In this document: piece by piece, positions 45,198-53,953 of the stretch
Layout of the letters: each line of letters starts with the position of its first letter
How positions within the stretch are numbered: position 1 is the first letter of the stretch
Assembly (NCBI RefSeq): GCF_009768975.1
Contig: NZ_CP035733.1
Location: 3,392,001-3,456,000, forward strand
Direction of reading: 5' to 3'
DNA length: 64,000 nucleotides
Source: Sphingorhabdus lacus
GTDB lineage: Bacteria; Pseudomonadota; Alphaproteobacteria; Sphingomonadales; Sphingomonadaceae
The notes under the pieces: generated by a model
The model's input: only the letters and a program-made list of their open reading frames with translations
Databases searched by the model: none
What the model was told of the DNA's origin: nothing
Program-made: the position numbers and the translations under genes

Positions 45198-46703
45198 TCA
45201 AACTCCCTTGCAATGGCGCATGATATAGTCCGCATGCGTCGGCATATTGTCGGCAGCTTGCCGGAATGACTGGCCCATAGCGGCGAGCAATTTCTTCATC
45301 GGACCGTCGGGGACAGCATCGACAAGCGGGTCATATCCGGTCGGGATCAGGCCCTGGCCGATCATGACTGCGGTCCAATTGGTGTCGGTAAACAACTCGT
45401 CCTCATAGCGGAACAGGCGGCCACGGCCGGCAAAAAGATCGATCTTGCGGCGCAAACTATCGGGAATTTCCATCGCCGCACATTGCCGCCAGAACGGTTC
45501 AGACCGTTCGTTGAGCTTGTAATGCAAAATCAGAAAATCGCGGATATGCTCCCATTGGGATGCGGTCAGCCGGTTATACTCATCGCGCTCATGCGCTTTG
45601 AAATCCTTGTCCGGAAATAGAGCGAGCAGCTTTGATATGCCCGCCTGGATCAGGTGGATACTCGTGGATTCCAGTGGCTCCAGAAAGCCGCCCGCCAATC
45701 CGAGTGCCACGCAGTTTTTGTTCCACGCCAGCTTGCGGCGGCCGGTTACGAACTTCAGCGGCCTTGGTTGGGCAAGCGGTTCTGAATCGAGATGCCCCAT
45801 CAAGATCCCGGCTGCGGCGTCGTCCGAAAGCTGGCTGCTGCAATATACCAGACCGTTACCCGTGCGGTGCTGGAGCGGTATGCGCCACTGCCATCCGGCC
45901 GCGCGGGAGGACGAACGGGTGTAGGGCAGCAAAGGCTCGGTTCGTGCGGTCGGGACTGCAAGCGCCCGGTCGCATGGAAGCCAGTGGGTCCAGTCTTCAT
46001 ACCCCGTTTGCAGGCATTGTTCGATCAGGAGCGCGCGAAATCCGGTGCAGTCGATGAAGAGTTCGCCCTCAATATGCGTGCCGTCGTCCAGCACCAGGGC
46101 GGAGATAAAACCGTTGGTGGAATTTTGCTGGACCTGTTCGATCTTGCCTTCACGGCGAACGACGCCGCGTTCTTCGGCATAGGAGCGCAAGAAATTTGCG
46201 TAGAGTCCGGCATCGAAATGATAGGAATAGTCCAGCGCTGGCCCGGCGGGTCCCGGGATATGTTCCGGCCGGTCAAACCGGTAATGGCGCGCGGCCACAG
46301 CAGACATATTGAACTCGTTCAGCGGTACGGCAAAACCGAGCTTTTGAAGTTTCAGCCAGAAGTGGTGAAACTTGATGCCATTGATGTCATGACCGTAGGG
46401 GCCGAAGGGATGGAGATAGGCTTCTCCTTCACGTTGCCAGCCGTCAAATTCGATACCCAGCTTGAACGAGCCCTTAGTCGCGGCAACAAATGCATTCTCA
46501 TCAATGCCCAGCATCGCGTTGAAGGTTTTGATGGGGGGGATGGTTGCCTCGCCAACACCGACGATACCAATCTCGTCGGACTCGACGAGCGTGATGGAGC
46601 TTTCCTGCATGGGCAGCATTTTTGAAAACGCCGCGGCCGCCATCCAGCCTGCGGTTCCGCCACCTGCTATGACGACTTTCCGGACGGGACCTGCTCCGCT
46701 CAT
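45198..46703 (-). CDS. Tryptophan-halogenase-like flavoprotein (third in operon)
   Basis: 501 residues, close in sequence to its neighbours. GGGTAGWM is at residues 14-21, GVGEATIPP at 49-57, and the catalytic Lys81 in TKGSFKLG. WQWRIPLQHRTGNGLVYCS and EPLESTSIHLI follow. All motifs needed for FADH2/O2/halide chemistry are present, so it may be active, but the substrate is unknown. No signal peptide, so cytoplasmic. The start overlaps the preceding gene by 4 bp and the stop is 1 base from the next start. Confidence 0.87.
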   Translation of the reverse strand: MSGAGPVRKVVIAGGGTAGWMAAAAFSKMLPMQESSITLVESDEIGIVGVGEATIPPIKTFNAMLGIDENAFVAATKGSFKLGIEFDGWQREGEAYLHPFGPYGHDINGIKFHHFWLKLQKLGFAVPLNEFNMSAVAARHYRFDRPEHIPGPAGPALDYSYHFDAGLYANFLRSYAEERGVVRREGKIEQVQQNSTNGFISALVLDDGTHIEGELFIDCTGFRALLIEQCLQTGYEDWTHWLPCDRALAVPTARTEPLLPYTRSSSRAAGWQWRIPLQHRTGNGLVYCSSQLSDDAAAGILMGHLDSEPLAQPRPLKFVTGRRKLAWNKNCVALGLAGGFLEPLESTSIHLIQAGISKLLALFPDKDFKAHERDEYNRLTASQWEHIRDFLILHYKLNERSEPFWRQCAAMEIPDSLRRKIDLFAGRGRLFRYEDELFTDTNWTAVMIGQGLIPTGYDPLVDAVPDGPMKKLLAAMGQSFRQAADNMPTHADYIMRHCKGV

Positions 46704-48118
46704 GCTGCAATGGCCTTTAGCGATTGCAGATAGGATTGCTGCTGTGGCAGGGATGAGACCGCTTTCAGCATGACCGAGCGCACCCGCTCGAAATGCGCTG
46801 CAATCGCGTCGCGAGCGATGCCATTTGCGACGACATCATAGCGCCGGGGCCGGATGTCTAATGCTTCGAAAAGCGCGATCCAGTCCCATGTTTCGAATGA
46901 CTCTTCGTCATATAAAGCCACCCTGCCGCTTGCTTCATAGGCAGAAAGGCGGTGTGCAAGACGTTCGGGAACCGGAGGAGCGGAGGCATCCTTCTGCACA
47001 AAATGAAGTATCGCGTAATCGCGCGCGTTTTCGAGTTGCTCGATTGTTTGCCGATTATACTCGGACGCCTCCACCGAAGATTCCAGGCTGTGCGGGAAAA
47101 GGTCGAGCAGGCGGGACAGGGCGGTGGCGACCAGATGTAACTGGGTCGACGCGACAGGCTCGATGACCGCGGCGGCACCCCCGATCGCCAGACAATTTCC
47201 CGCCCAAGGCGTGGCAATGCGGCCGTTGGTGAAGGTGTAGGATCCGGCCGTGCCCGATCCCGCGCCGCGGCTGATAACAAGCTCTTCGACCCGATCCTGG
47301 CAGGAAAGAAAACGCTGCCACCCGTCTTCATGCGCTTCGATATGTGCATAAAGGGGAGGGGGGGAATTGGAGGGTGTGACCGAAACCCGCATGTGGTTAT
47401 GGGGGAGCCACGCACTCCAGTCTTCAAATGCATAGCCCGGCATGTGACTGGCCAAAAGGCGGGCCTGACCGCTGCAGTCCAGGAAGAAATCGCCTTCTAC
47501 AACTTGGCCCGAAGATAGCCGAACCGAGCCTATCCGGTCCTTGGTATCGAAATGAACGTCTTCCAGGTCGCCCTCGATGACCGATACGCCCCTCTGCTTC
47601 GCGGCATTCTGGAGATAGTGCCGATAACCATCGACATGGAGATGAAGGCCATGCGCCATGGTCGACAAAACCGAACGGCCATCGCCCTTGTAAGGTGCAA
47701 AACGCCCCGTCTGCGCGCAGAGGGCCCCTACAGAATAGTTGGCAAGATTTATCGTTGCTCCATCCGCCCTCATGCGCGCCATCAGATGATGAAATGCCAC
47801 AGGTCCCAGATTGGCACCCACCTCGCCATAGGGATGAAAGGCAACGGCACCGGCTGCCCTCCAATTGCTCAACGCTCTCCCGAGGCCGTAACTGCTCCCC
47901 GTGTGCGCCACCATATGGTCTTCATCAATGTCGAGACGCGCATGCAGTTCGGCAACCGACGGAAGCGAGGCTTCAATCGCGACGGGAAGGCCGAGGGAAT
48001 CATCAATACCGCCTGAGTCGACCAAAATGACCGCACAGCTGGTTTTCGCGGCCAGCGTTAAAGCGGCCAGCCATGCTGCCACCCCGCCGCCAACAATCAC
48101 AATTCTCTCAATGGGCAT
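46700..48118 (-). CDS. Degenerate tryptophan-halogenase-like protein (second in operon)
   Basis: 472 residues from the ATG of MPIERIVIVGGG. The Rossmann FAD site is altered (GGGVAAWL). The catalytic Lys is replaced by Gly (SSYGLG, Gly78), the catalytic Glu by Ala (EPVASTQLHL), and the WxWxIP motif by WQRFLS. The fold and length are kept and no frameshift is seen, so this looks like a pseudo-enzyme or a redirected flavoprotein rather than a decayed gene. The start lies 11 bp inside the gene upstream; a 43-codon longer frame exists but has no support. Confidence 0.82.
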   Translation of the reverse strand: MPIERIVIVGGGVAAWLAALTLAAKTSCAVILVDSGGIDDSLGLPVAIEASLPSVAELHARLDIDEDHMVAHTGSSYGLGRALSNWRAAGAVAFHPYGEVGANLGPVAFHHLMARMRADGATINLANYSVGALCAQTGRFAPYKGDGRSVLSTMAHGLHLHVDGYRHYLQNAAKQRGVSVIEGDLEDVHFDTKDRIGSVRLSSGQVVEGDFFLDCSGQARLLASHMPGYAFEDWSAWLPHNHMRVSVTPSNSPPPLYAHIEAHEDGWQRFLSCQDRVEELVISRGAGSGTAGSYTFTNGRIATPWAGNCLAIGGAAAVIEPVASTQLHLVATALSRLLDLFPHSLESSVEASEYNRQTIEQLENARDYAILHFVQKDASAPPVPERLAHRLSAYEASGRVALYDEESFETWDWIALFEALDIRPRRYDVVANGIARDAIAAHFERVRSVMLKAVSSLPQQQSYLQSLKAIAA

Positions 48119-49616
48119 GGGCGCCAATCTGCCGGATAAAATCAGCATGGGTTGCCAACCCTTGAGCCGCAATGTGGCAATCGGATCGCAGGCGATCGAA
48201 TTTGGCCTGCAAGTCTGCTTCCGGAATAGCCTCTCCCAGCGGATCATTGTTTTGCGGGATTACGCGCTGGCCGAGATAAACGGCGATCCAGCTAGCATCG
48301 AGAAACATGCCGTCCCGGTAATTCACGACGACACCACGCTCGCGAAACATATTGATCTTATGCGTAAGGGAGTCCGGGATCGGCATCGTCCGCACATAAT
48401 TCCAGAACGGCGTGTCGTCGCGTTCGGTCGCATGATAATGCAGGATCAGGAAATCACGAACGCGCTCATATTCCAGATCCATCAACCGGTTATATTCCGA
48501 CGCCAGCGCAGGATCCCAGCTCTGATCCGGGAAAAATTCAAGCAATCGGCCGATAGCAAGCTGGATCAGGTGGATGCTGGTGGATTCCAAAGGCTCCAGA
48601 AATCCGGCGGATAAACCTATGGCGACGACATTTTTTGACCATTGTTTGCGACGCTTTCCGGTGACGAAGCGCAACTGGTTCAATTTGGCCAATGGCGCGC
48701 TTTCCAGTTGATCCACTAATGTGGCTGCTGCCACATCGTCCGAAATATAGTTGCTGCAATATACATGTCCGTTGCCGACGCGATGCTGTAATGGGATGCG
48801 CCAGATCCAGCCGGCATCTTGGGCGGTTGCCCGTGTATAGGGTGTCAAAGGACCGGCGGTTGCGCAGGGTACCGCGACGGCGCGGTCGCACGGCAACCAA
48901 TGTTGCCAGTTTTCATATCCGCTCTGCAATGCGCCTTCGATCAGCAAGCCACGAAAACCCGAGCAATCGACAAAAAGATCGGCAGATAGTGATGTGCCAT
49001 TATCCATCTGCACCGATTGGACAAATCCACTCTCGGATTCGAGTGCGACGTCGATGATTTTACCTTCATGGCGCTTCACGCCGCGTTCTTCGGCATAAGC
49101 GCGCAGATATTTGGCATAAAGACCCGCATCAAACTGGAAGGCATAGGAATAGGTCGACAGCAGCGAATCGGGATCCTCGGCAGGATAGGCGAAGCGACAT
49201 GCGCGCGCCGCCATCACCGGTAAGGAATAGTCTTCAATAGGATGGCCGCCAGATGCTCGTTGCATGCGCGCCCAGTGCTGGTGGAAGGCGACTCCCCCAA
49301 TGCTTTCGCCAAAGGCTCCGAAAGGATGGATATAGGAATCGCCTGCACGGGCCCAATTGCAAAATTCGATCCCCAATTTGAACGTGGCCTTGGTCTTGGC
49401 CATAAAATCTGCTTCGTCGAAGCCGAGCTTTTGGTTGAAAAATCGGATGTGAGGAACGGTAGCTTCGCCAACACCGACGGTGCCGATCTCTTCCGATTCG
49501 ACCAGATGAATCGCGTATTTCTGCCCGGAAAGCATATGGGAAAGCGCCGCAGCCGTCATCCAGCCGGCAGTTCCCCCGCCTACTATGACAATGTTTTCGA
49601 TTGGCCGATTTGGCAT
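48108..49616 (-). CDS. Tryptophan-halogenase-like flavoprotein (first in operon)
   Basis: 502 residues, first gene of the four-gene operon. GGGTAGWM is near residues 13-20, GVGEATVPH at 48-56, the catalytic Lys80 in TKATFKLG, WIWRIPLQHR and EPLESTSIHL. I start at the ATG of MPNRPIEN; the 54 codons upstream are Arg/Ser-rich and unlike the family. A GGGGAGG lies about 12 bases before the ATG. The promoter is shared with the divergent TonB receptor and holds two operators. Confidence 0.87.
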   Translation of the reverse strand: MPNRPIENIVIVGGGTAGWMTAAALSHMLSGQKYAIHLVESEEIGTVGVGEATVPHIRFFNQKLGFDEADFMAKTKATFKLGIEFCNWARAGDSYIHPFGAFGESIGGVAFHQHWARMQRASGGHPIEDYSLPVMAARACRFAYPAEDPDSLLSTYSYAFQFDAGLYAKYLRAYAEERGVKRHEGKIIDVALESESGFVQSVQMDNGTSLSADLFVDCSGFRGLLIEGALQSGYENWQHWLPCDRAVAVPCATAGPLTPYTRATAQDAGWIWRIPLQHRVGNGHVYCSNYISDDVAAATLVDQLESAPLAKLNQLRFVTGKRRKQWSKNVVAIGLSAGFLEPLESTSIHLIQLAIGRLLEFFPDQSWDPALASEYNRLMDLEYERVRDFLILHYHATERDDTPFWNYVRTMPIPDSLTHKINMFRERGVVVNYRDGMFLDASWIAVYLGQRVIPQNNDPLGEAIPEADLQAKFDRLRSDCHIAAQGLATHADFIRQIGAHAH

Positions 49617-49717
49617 ATCAACCCAGAACCTCCCCGATTTTCTTGTTCTTCGTAATCTGCAAGATGAAGCATTTTCATTCTTGCGAAAGCGATAAATATG
49701 CACTACTCCAAAAATAA

Positions 49718-49731
49718 TGGTAGCGCTACCG
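49718..49731. promoter_or_regulatory. LacI-type operator, halogenase side
   Basis: TGGTAGCGCTACCG, one mismatch from the perfect palindrome. First of two copies in the divergent halogenase/TonB receptor region. Confidence 0.75.
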
Positions 49732-49750
49732 TTAGAATTGCGCACCATAA

Positions 49751-49764
49751 TGGTAGCGCTACCG
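49751..49764. promoter_or_regulatory. LacI-type operator, TonB receptor side
   Basis: TGGTAGCGCTACCG, identical to the copy 33 bp away. The spacing is close to three helical turns, so two repressors could bind on the same face. It is 32 bp before the receptor start. Confidence 0.75.
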
Positions 49765-49795
49765 TAAACACGGCGCAAGGAATTGGGAGAGGTTC

Positions 49796-52700
49796 ATGAT
49801 TGGGAATTCTGCTGCTGCGGCACAACATTTGTCGTCTGACATAAATTTACGTGCGACGCTTCGCGCTGGCGCCTCCGGGCTCGCGCTTTTTGCTACAATG
49901 GCTTCTATGCCCGCCTTGGCGCAGGATGCATCCGAAACTGCACCGCAAAGTGATGCGACGGAAGAAGCGATCGTTGTTACCGGTTTCCGCGAGTCGCTCC
50001 AGAGCGCTCAATCCCGCAAGAAGAACGCGGATACGATCGTCGACTCGGTGACGGCTGAAGATATCGGCGCATTGCCCGACCGTTCGGTTACCGAAACCCT
50101 GCAGCGTATCCCAGGTATCTCGATCAACCGCTTTGCAGCAGGCGTCGATCCCGACCACTTCTCGGTCGAAGGTTCCGGCGTTGTTGTCCGCGGCCTCACC
50201 TATGTCCGCTCCGAATTCAATGGTCGTGAGGCGTTTACGGCCAATAATGGCCGCGCTCTTGGCTTTGCCGACGTTCCTTCCGAGTTGCTCGGCGGTGTGG
50301 ACGTTTTCAAAAGCCCCTCTGCCGACCGTGTTGAAGGCGGCATCGCGGGTGTTGTGAATCTGCGTACCCGTCTGCCTTTTGACAAAAAAGGACTGGTCAT
50401 CGCCGGTTCGCTCGAATTGAATTATGGCGATTTCGCCAAAAAGGAATCGCCCACAGGCGCTCTTGTCCTCAGCAACACTTGGGACACAGGCATCGGTGAA
50501 ATTGGTCTGCTTGCCAGTGTGTCTTATTCGCAATTGTTCTCGCGCGCAGACCGCTTCCAAGTTTCAAGCTTCCGGGTTCGGCCGATTTACTCCAATGGGA
50601 CGCGGACCGATGTTGTTCCGTTTACGGGCGCGACCCAAACAGGCAGCGGCATTTTCCCGCGCGGTGCGGTCTTGGGAACCCAGGAATTTGACCGTGAACG
50701 TTATGGCTATGCAGCTGCGGCGCAATGGCGCAGCAATGACGGCAATATGGAGGCGACATTCCAGTTCCTCCGTTCAGATGCGCGCCAGGCATGGACCGAA
50801 CGGACCATGGAAATCGCCACCGACAATGTGGCGAGCAACGGCGACTCCCGTGCTGTAGCCGGAACTTCTATCGAGTTTGACGATAGCGGCCTGTTCTCCA
50901 GCGGCGTTATCACTGGCCCGACGGGTTGGCGCGATGACCGTCAGAATGACGGTTTGTTGCGGACGCCTATTTTGGGCTTGCAGTCGAACAACATCCGGCG
51001 CGACAATGAAAACCGTGCTGTGACATCCGACTATGCGTTCAACTTCAAATGGGACGTCACCGACAATTTTGCGTTGAATGTCGATTATCAGCATGTCGAT
51101 TCATTCGTGAAGGTGCGTGACAACACGCTCTGGATTTCGACCTATCAGGATGCCTCCATTCAATTGAACGGATCTAAATTCCCGACCGTGGCATTCCAAG
51201 CACCGCAGAATTGTACGGTCGTTCCTTGTCCCGGAACCCCGGGGAGTGCCGGTGGAACGGTATTCTTCAATGATGATGACGAGTTCCCCGCCTATTACAC
51301 CGGGACGCATCAAAGTTTCTCCGATCCATTCAACAGCTTCTACCGGTCTGCGATGGACCATTTTGAAGACAGTGACGGAAACAGTGATGCCCTTCGCATC
51401 GATGGCGAGCTGACATTCCCCGAAGATGGGTTCTTTAAAGCGCTTCGGGTTGGCGGTCGCTATGCTGATCGTGATCAAACGGCCCGGTTCTCTGTTTATA
51501 ACTGGGGTGTGCTCAGTGAACAGTGGGGCAACCGTGGCCCTGTGTGGCTCGATGAGAATGTCGACGGTATTCAGGGTGGAACCGGCGGTACGCCTCCGCA
51601 GGGTTATGAAGAATTCTGCTTCGATGGCTTCTTCCGCGGTGCCGTACAAAACCCGCTCAATGGATCGTGCCGGTTGTTTTACGCTGGAAACACCGTCAAG
51701 GATTATGAAGGCTATGCGGCCTATGCCAACAACATTGTCAATGAATGGAAGGCTGGACCGCAAACAGGCGGTGGTGGTGGTTGGACGTCACTGGCGACCC
51801 GTCCCGGTGTCATAGCCGGTACGCCCTATCGCCCCGGTGAAATCAACGACCAGAGCGAGACAAATACTGCGGCTTATGTGATGCTGCGTTATGGTCACGA
51901 ATTTGACGGCGGCGCGAAGCTTTCGGGCAACATCGGCGTGCGTTATTCCAAGACCAAGCGGGATTCCCAAGGTTTCCGTGAGTTCGGTGTATCCGGATTT
52001 GTGGATGACGCGTCCTGTGCGACGCAGCTGGCATCGGCAACCGCCGCTGCGCAGCTCAGTGGCCAGCCCGCCTCCATCAGCGCGTTCTGCGCAATTACGC
52101 CCGCGGAGCGGCAGCAAGCACGTAATTTCCTGAATGGCGCGCTTGTTCCGAGCACCGTGCAGTTGGATTACGAATATGTTCTGCCAAGCTTCAATGCGAA
52201 GCTCGAGCTGAATGGTGGCCTGCAACTGCGCGCTGCTTACTTCAAGGGTGTGGCTCCACCGGAATTTGGATATGTACGTAACTATTTCCCTGTGAATCTG
52301 GACACAATTACCAATACGAACCCTGATGGTTCGGCGATTGTGCCAACTGTAAGTCCGACAGGTGCGATAAACACTGCTGGTGCCCGCTTCCAAAGCAACT
52401 TCGTGGCAGGAAATCCCTTGTTGAAGCCAACGACGTCGGACAATTTCGACTTCACGGCGGAATGGTATTTCTCGCAAGTGGGCCAGTTGACCGCATCGGT
52501 TTTTGCAAAGCGCCTCTATGGGGTTTTGACCAACGACATCGTGCGGACCGACTTGAGCAACAATGGCTCGACATATTCGGCGGTTATCACGTCACCGGTT
52601 AACTCCGATCGTGTGGGTACAATCCGGGGGCTCGAGCTTTCCTATCAGCAGGTATATGACTTCCTGCCCGGCTTCCTGAAGGGCTTGGGGATCCAGGCGA

Positions 52701-53155
52701 ACTATACCTATGTGAAGAGCAAGGGTGTGCCGCAGAGCACGTTGTCCGCAACCGATCCCGACGTGGCAGCCGGCCGGCAGCCGACCATCGGCGGCTCGTC
52801 CTTCCCGCTGCAAGGCTTGTCGAAGCATCAGTTTAACATCACGCCCTTTATCGATATCGGGCCTGTGTCGGCTCGTGCATCGTACAACTGGCGGTCTCGT
52901 TATCTCTTGACGCTGCGCGACGTGATCACGCCCTTTGATCCGATTTTCCAAGAGTCTTACGGACAATTGGATGCGTCGCTGACCTGGTCCGTAACGGATA
53001 ACATCAAGGTCGGCATCCAGGGCGTTAACTTGCTCAACTCGGTCACGAAAACATCTGCGGCGGTCGAAGATCAGAATGGAGAAATCCGTCTTGTACCGCG
53101 CGGTTGGTACATCAATGACCGTCGCTATACCGCGATTGTCCGCTTCAACTTCTAA
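49796..53155 (+). CDS. TonB-dependent receptor, probable xylo-oligosaccharide importer
   Basis: Large outer-membrane receptor, 1119 residues, of the Caulobacter/Xanthomonas type used for plant glycans. The signal peptide ends at ALA near residue 42. The plug domain begins with EAIVVTGFRESLQSAQSRK and DTIVDSVTAEDIGALPDRS and contains RIPGISINRF. The barrel has many aromatic strands and ends in RFNF, with a terminal Phe. GGGAGAGG stands before the ATG. Substrate is inferred from neighbours (GH10, GH43, GH115) and from the two operators in its promoter. It is divergent from the halogenase-like operon. Confidence 0.92.
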   Translation: MIGNSAAAAQHLSSDINLRATLRAGASGLALFATMASMPALAQDASETAPQSDATEEAIVVTGFRESLQSAQSRKKNADTIVDSVTAEDIGALPDRSVTETLQRIPGISINRFAAGVDPDHFSVEGSGVVVRGLTYVRSEFNGREAFTANNGRALGFADVPSELLGGVDVFKSPSADRVEGGIAGVVNLRTRLPFDKKGLVIAGSLELNYGDFAKKESPTGALVLSNTWDTGIGEIGLLASVSYSQLFSRADRFQVSSFRVRPIYSNGTRTDVVPFTGATQTGSGIFPRGAVLGTQEFDRERYGYAAAAQWRSNDGNMEATFQFLRSDARQAWTERTMEIATDNVASNGDSRAVAGTSIEFDDSGLFSSGVITGPTGWRDDRQNDGLLRTPILGLQSNNIRRDNENRAVTSDYAFNFKWDVTDNFALNVDYQHVDSFVKVRDNTLWISTYQDASIQLNGSKFPTVAFQAPQNCTVVPCPGTPGSAGGTVFFNDDDEFPAYYTGTHQSFSDPFNSFYRSAMDHFEDSDGNSDALRIDGELTFPEDGFFKALRVGGRYADRDQTARFSVYNWGVLSEQWGNRGPVWLDENVDGIQGGTGGTPPQGYEEFCFDGFFRGAVQNPLNGSCRLFYAGNTVKDYEGYAAYANNIVNEWKAGPQTGGGGGWTSLATRPGVIAGTPYRPGEINDQSETNTAAYVMLRYGHEFDGGAKLSGNIGVRYSKTKRDSQGFREFGVSGFVDDASCATQLASATAAAQLSGQPASISAFCAITPAERQQARNFLNGALVPSTVQLDYEYVLPSFNAKLELNGGLQLRAAYFKGVAPPEFGYVRNYFPVNLDTITNTNPDGSAIVPTVSPTGAINTAGARFQSNFVAGNPLLKPTTSDNFDFTAEWYFSQVGQLTASVFAKRLYGVLTNDIVRTDLSNNGSTYSAVITSPVNSDRVGTIRGLELSYQQVYDFLPGFLKGLGIQANYTYVKSKGVPQSTLSATDPDVAAGRQPTIGGSSFPLQGLSKHQFNITPFIDIGPVSARASYNWRSRYLLTLRDVITPFDPIFQESYGQLDASLTWSVTDNIKVGIQGVNLLNSVTKTSAAVEDQNGEIRLVPRGWYINDRRYTAIVRFNF

Positions 53156-53180
53156 CGGAATCTGAGTTCATCCTCCCTGA

Positions 53181-53215
53181 GCCGTCGCCTTGCAAAAGGC
53201 GGCGGCACTTTTTTT
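53181..53215 (+). terminator. Strong terminator after the TonB receptor
   Basis: Eleven-base-pair stem with one G-U pair, a GCAA tetraloop and seven T residues. It lies 26 bp after the receptor stop. Confidence 0.92.
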
Positions 53216-53918
53216 ATGGGCGGCGGTAGGCGATGAACAGGTTGGCCGTAAGACGGCCGAAGCGTGGATCAGGGTCCAGCGGAACGTCTGCAGGTATGAC
53301 ACCTGAGTGAAGCATATTGCTCCTGTAGAGAATGAGCCGGTCGAAGCGTGCCTCGATATGCGCGGTTTGCGTATAGCCGGGAGTTGAAGGTGCCATGTAG
53401 CCCGACATTTCCGGCATTTGCGCCAGCATTGCATCGCGCACATCTATCCAACGCGCAGCACGCTCTGGACCAACGGATTCATAACCGGTTTTGTCTTGCC
53501 TGTAAAAGGCGGTGCCACCCAGTTGTGCAGCGTATAGATAGTGGACGACCGCGAAGTGCAGACTGTCCGTCGTATCAATATGCGGGACCTTCTGCAGCGG
53601 CTGAAGATCGCTTGGCGCGGTTGTTAAGATAGAGAAAAAGCACTCTGCTTTCGCCAGTTTTGCGCCGTCAATGCGGTAGGTGTTGCGGATGACAGGATCA
53701 AGCGCGCGAACCACACCCTCGACATAATCGAGCGGCATGGGTGCCCGAATACCGGGATAAAGATTGCTGTCTACGCCAATAAACTCGGCTTCGTTCGCGG
53801 CATAGCGGACCAGAGCCGACGGGTCCTGAAGCACGTTGTCGACTTGGACGAGGGCTGCTTCTTCCTGCCCGATCTTCAGAATATCCAATTGCGAAGAGGG
53901 GGAGGGCTCAAAACGCAT
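53214..53918 (-). CDS. DUF6445-like protein
   Basis: 234-residue protein without a signal peptide, similar in outline to the DUF6445 group. PHIDTTD in the middle and DRLILYRSNMLHSG near the end hold His/Asp and Arg/His residues in the order expected of a 2-oxoglutarate/Fe(II)-type double-stranded beta-helix, though the enzyme class is unproven. The start is ATG 53918 with GGGAGG 5 bases upstream. It follows the GH10 gene by 35 bp, so it is the third gene of the GH3-GH10 operon. Such proteins recur beside TonB receptors and halogenase-like genes. Confidence 0.7.
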   Translation of the reverse strand: MRFEPSPSSQLDILKIGQEEAALVQVDNVLQDPSALVRYAANEAEFIGVDSNLYPGIRAPMPLDYVEGVVRALDPVIRNTYRIDGAKLAKAECFFSILTTAPSDLQPLQKVPHIDTTDSLHFAVVHYLYAAQLGGTAFYRQDKTGYESVGPERAARWIDVRDAMLAQMPEMSGYMAPSTPGYTQTAHIEARFDRLILYRSNMLHSGVIPADVPLDPDPRFGRLTANLFIAYRRP

Positions 53919-53953
53919 ACGCGCCTCCCGCAATGTCGTTGCCGCTTATTGTT

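Noticed and set aside
46700-48247. Longer reading of the second halogenase-like gene with 43 extra N-terminal residues.
   Set aside because: The extra stretch lies inside the preceding gene and shows no family similarity; the FAD loop begins right after the internal ATG.
48108-49778. Longer reading of the first halogenase-like gene reaching into the operator region.
   Set aside because: It would translate through both LacI operators, and its N terminus is a Ser/Arg-rich sequence unlike any family member.
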